Source: Pseudomonas californiensis
Lineage (GTDB): Bacteria > Pseudomonadota > Gammaproteobacteria > Pseudomonadales > Pseudomonadaceae
Direction: 5' to 3'
Length of the DNA stretch: 64,000 nucleotides
Assembly: GCF_021147775.1 (NCBI RefSeq)
Contig: NZ_JAGTPK010000012.1
Coordinates: forward strand, 124,001 to 188,000
A program made the translations under genes and the position numbers. The notes beneath the pieces were generated by a model. The model was not told where the DNA came from, did no database searches, and was given only the letters and a program-made list of their open reading frames with translations. Shown piece by piece: positions 63,326-64,000 of this stretch. Every line of letters begins with the position of its first letter. The stretch's first letter is position 1.

Positions 63326-64000
63326 TTAAGCGCCGTAAACCGGCAGCTTGGCGCAGATGGCCTTGACCTTCTCGCGAACGGCGTCGATGACCGCTTCGTT
63401 GTTCAGGTCAGCCAGGATGTCGCAGATCCAGCCAGCCAGTTCCTTGCACTCAGCTTCCTTGAAGCCGCGAGTGGTCACTGCCGGTGTGCCGAAGCGCAGG
63501 CCGGAGGTGACGAACGGGGAGCGTGGGTCATTGGGTACAGAGTTTTTGTTCACGGTGATGAACGCGCGGCCCAGGGCGGCGTCGGCGTCTTTACCGGAAA
63601 TGTCCTGCTTGATCAGCGACAGCAGGAACAGGTGGTTTTCAGTACCGCCGGAAACCACATCAAAGCCGCGCTCGATGAACACGCCAGCCATGGCCTTGGC
63701 GTTCTTGACCACTTGTTGCTGGTAAGTCTTGAACTCAGGCTGCAGTGCTTCCTTGAAGCACACGGCCTTGGCCGCGATGACGTGTTCCAGCGGGCCGCCC
63801 TGGGCGCCCGGGAAGACGGCGGAGTTCAGCTTTTTCTCGATCTCGGCGTTGGCGCGAGCCAGGATCAGGCCGCCACGTGGGCCGCGCAGGGTCTTGTGCG
63901 TGGTGGTGGTCACGACGTCAGCGAACGGGACCGGGTTAGGGTAAACGCCTGCAGCGACCAGACCGGCTACGTGAGCCATGTCGACGAACAGGTAGGCACC
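63326..64000 (-). CDS. glyA: Serine hydroxymethyltransferase, C-terminal part
   Basis: The last 224 residues of GlyA; the N-terminal part lies beyond the right edge. The PLP lysine is in [19 protein letters not shown], followed by [36 protein letters not shown] and the terminal [10 protein letters not shown]. Interconverts serine and glycine with tetrahydrofolate. Pseudomonads carry several glyA copies; neighbourhood suggests the copy near radA (glyA3 in PAO1, by recall). Confidence 0.96.
   Translation of the reverse strand, partial: GAYLFVDMAHVAGLVAAGVYPNPVPFADVVTTTTHKTLRGPRGGLILARANAEIEKKLNSAVFPGAQGGPLEHVIAAKAVCFKEALQPEFKTYQQQVVKNAKAMAGVFIERGFDVVSGGTENHLFLLSLIKQDISGKDADAALGRAFITVNKNSVPNDPRSPFVTSGLRFGTPAVTTRGFKEAECKELAGWICDILADLNNEAVIDAVREKVKAICAKLPVYGA

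Noticed and set aside
1..64000. tRNA, rRNA, insertion sequence or prophage
   Set aside because: No cloverleaf, rRNA, transposase, integrase or phage structural gene was recognised by eye; a tRNAscan/ISfinder run would be decisive.

Overview
The window is chromosomal DNA of a fluorescent Pseudomonas, most likely of the P. syringae group. The basis is gene order, protein family variants (LadS, CioAB, DUF1820/DUF2788/DUF2076 proteins) and a Pseudomonas-type REP sequence (TGTGGGAGCGAG...CTCGCG). Species-level placement is inference. From memory, two blocks are collinear with P. aeruginosa PAO1: the left two thirds (corC to cioAB) matches the region around miaB-hemL-thiDE-ladS-amn-hrpB-cioAB, and the right end (fpr-mscL-radA-PilZ-cstA/btsT-yjiX-yjiA-glyA) matches the region around radA and glyA3. 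Genes breaking this order are the most likely accessory insertions: adaA-alkA/ogt, the M20 peptidase-dapC-dapE set, the molybdenum hydroxylase operon, the LuxR-type regulator, and the PAAR/MFS pair.

Layout. 1-3.3 kb: miaB-ybeZ-ybeY-corC RNA maturation operon (minus strand). 3.4-9.6 kb: DUF1820 and Sel1 proteins, hemL, a split Ada alkylation-repair pair, thiE and thiD. 9.9-15.9 kb: sensor kinase LadS (here without a receiver domain), an AidB-like acyl-CoA dehydrogenase, AMP nucleosidase, RluE. 16-23 kb: DUF2788 protein, an Lrp regulator, a candidate structured sRNA, a secreted Gln-rich repeat protein, a CDF metal exporter, a lipoprotein, a HIT protein and HrpB helicase. 23-27.3 kb: periplasmic M20 peptidase plus divergent dapC/dapE. 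27.3-45.2 kb: housekeeping and transport genes (EEP hydrolase, YciC, DUF2076, NYN, exonuclease, Lrp, EamA exporter, RhlE, flavoprotein, HDAC-like enzyme, GNAT, TesB, HAD, alpha/beta hydrolase, zinc peptidase, MFS, TrmA, purine permease). 45.4-49.2 kb: three-subunit molybdenum aldehyde/xanthine-type dehydrogenase with an SD-sequestering leader. 49.5-52.2 kb: cyanide-insensitive oxidase cioAB and a DUF2474 peptide. 52.3-64 kb: RlmG, a DNA-binding-domain-only LuxR protein, Fpr, MscL, RadA, PilZ, BtsT/CstA-YjiX-YjiA, a PAAR spike protein, an MFS exporter, and the C-terminal part of GlyA.

I recognised no tRNA, rRNA, CRISPR array, insertion sequence or prophage. The observations I would follow first are the receiver-less LadS, the structured RNA at about 16.8 kb, the dapC/dapE island with its AT-rich repeat promoter, the inverted repeat covering the ribosome binding site of the molybdenum hydroxylase operon, and the palindrome in front of cioAB.
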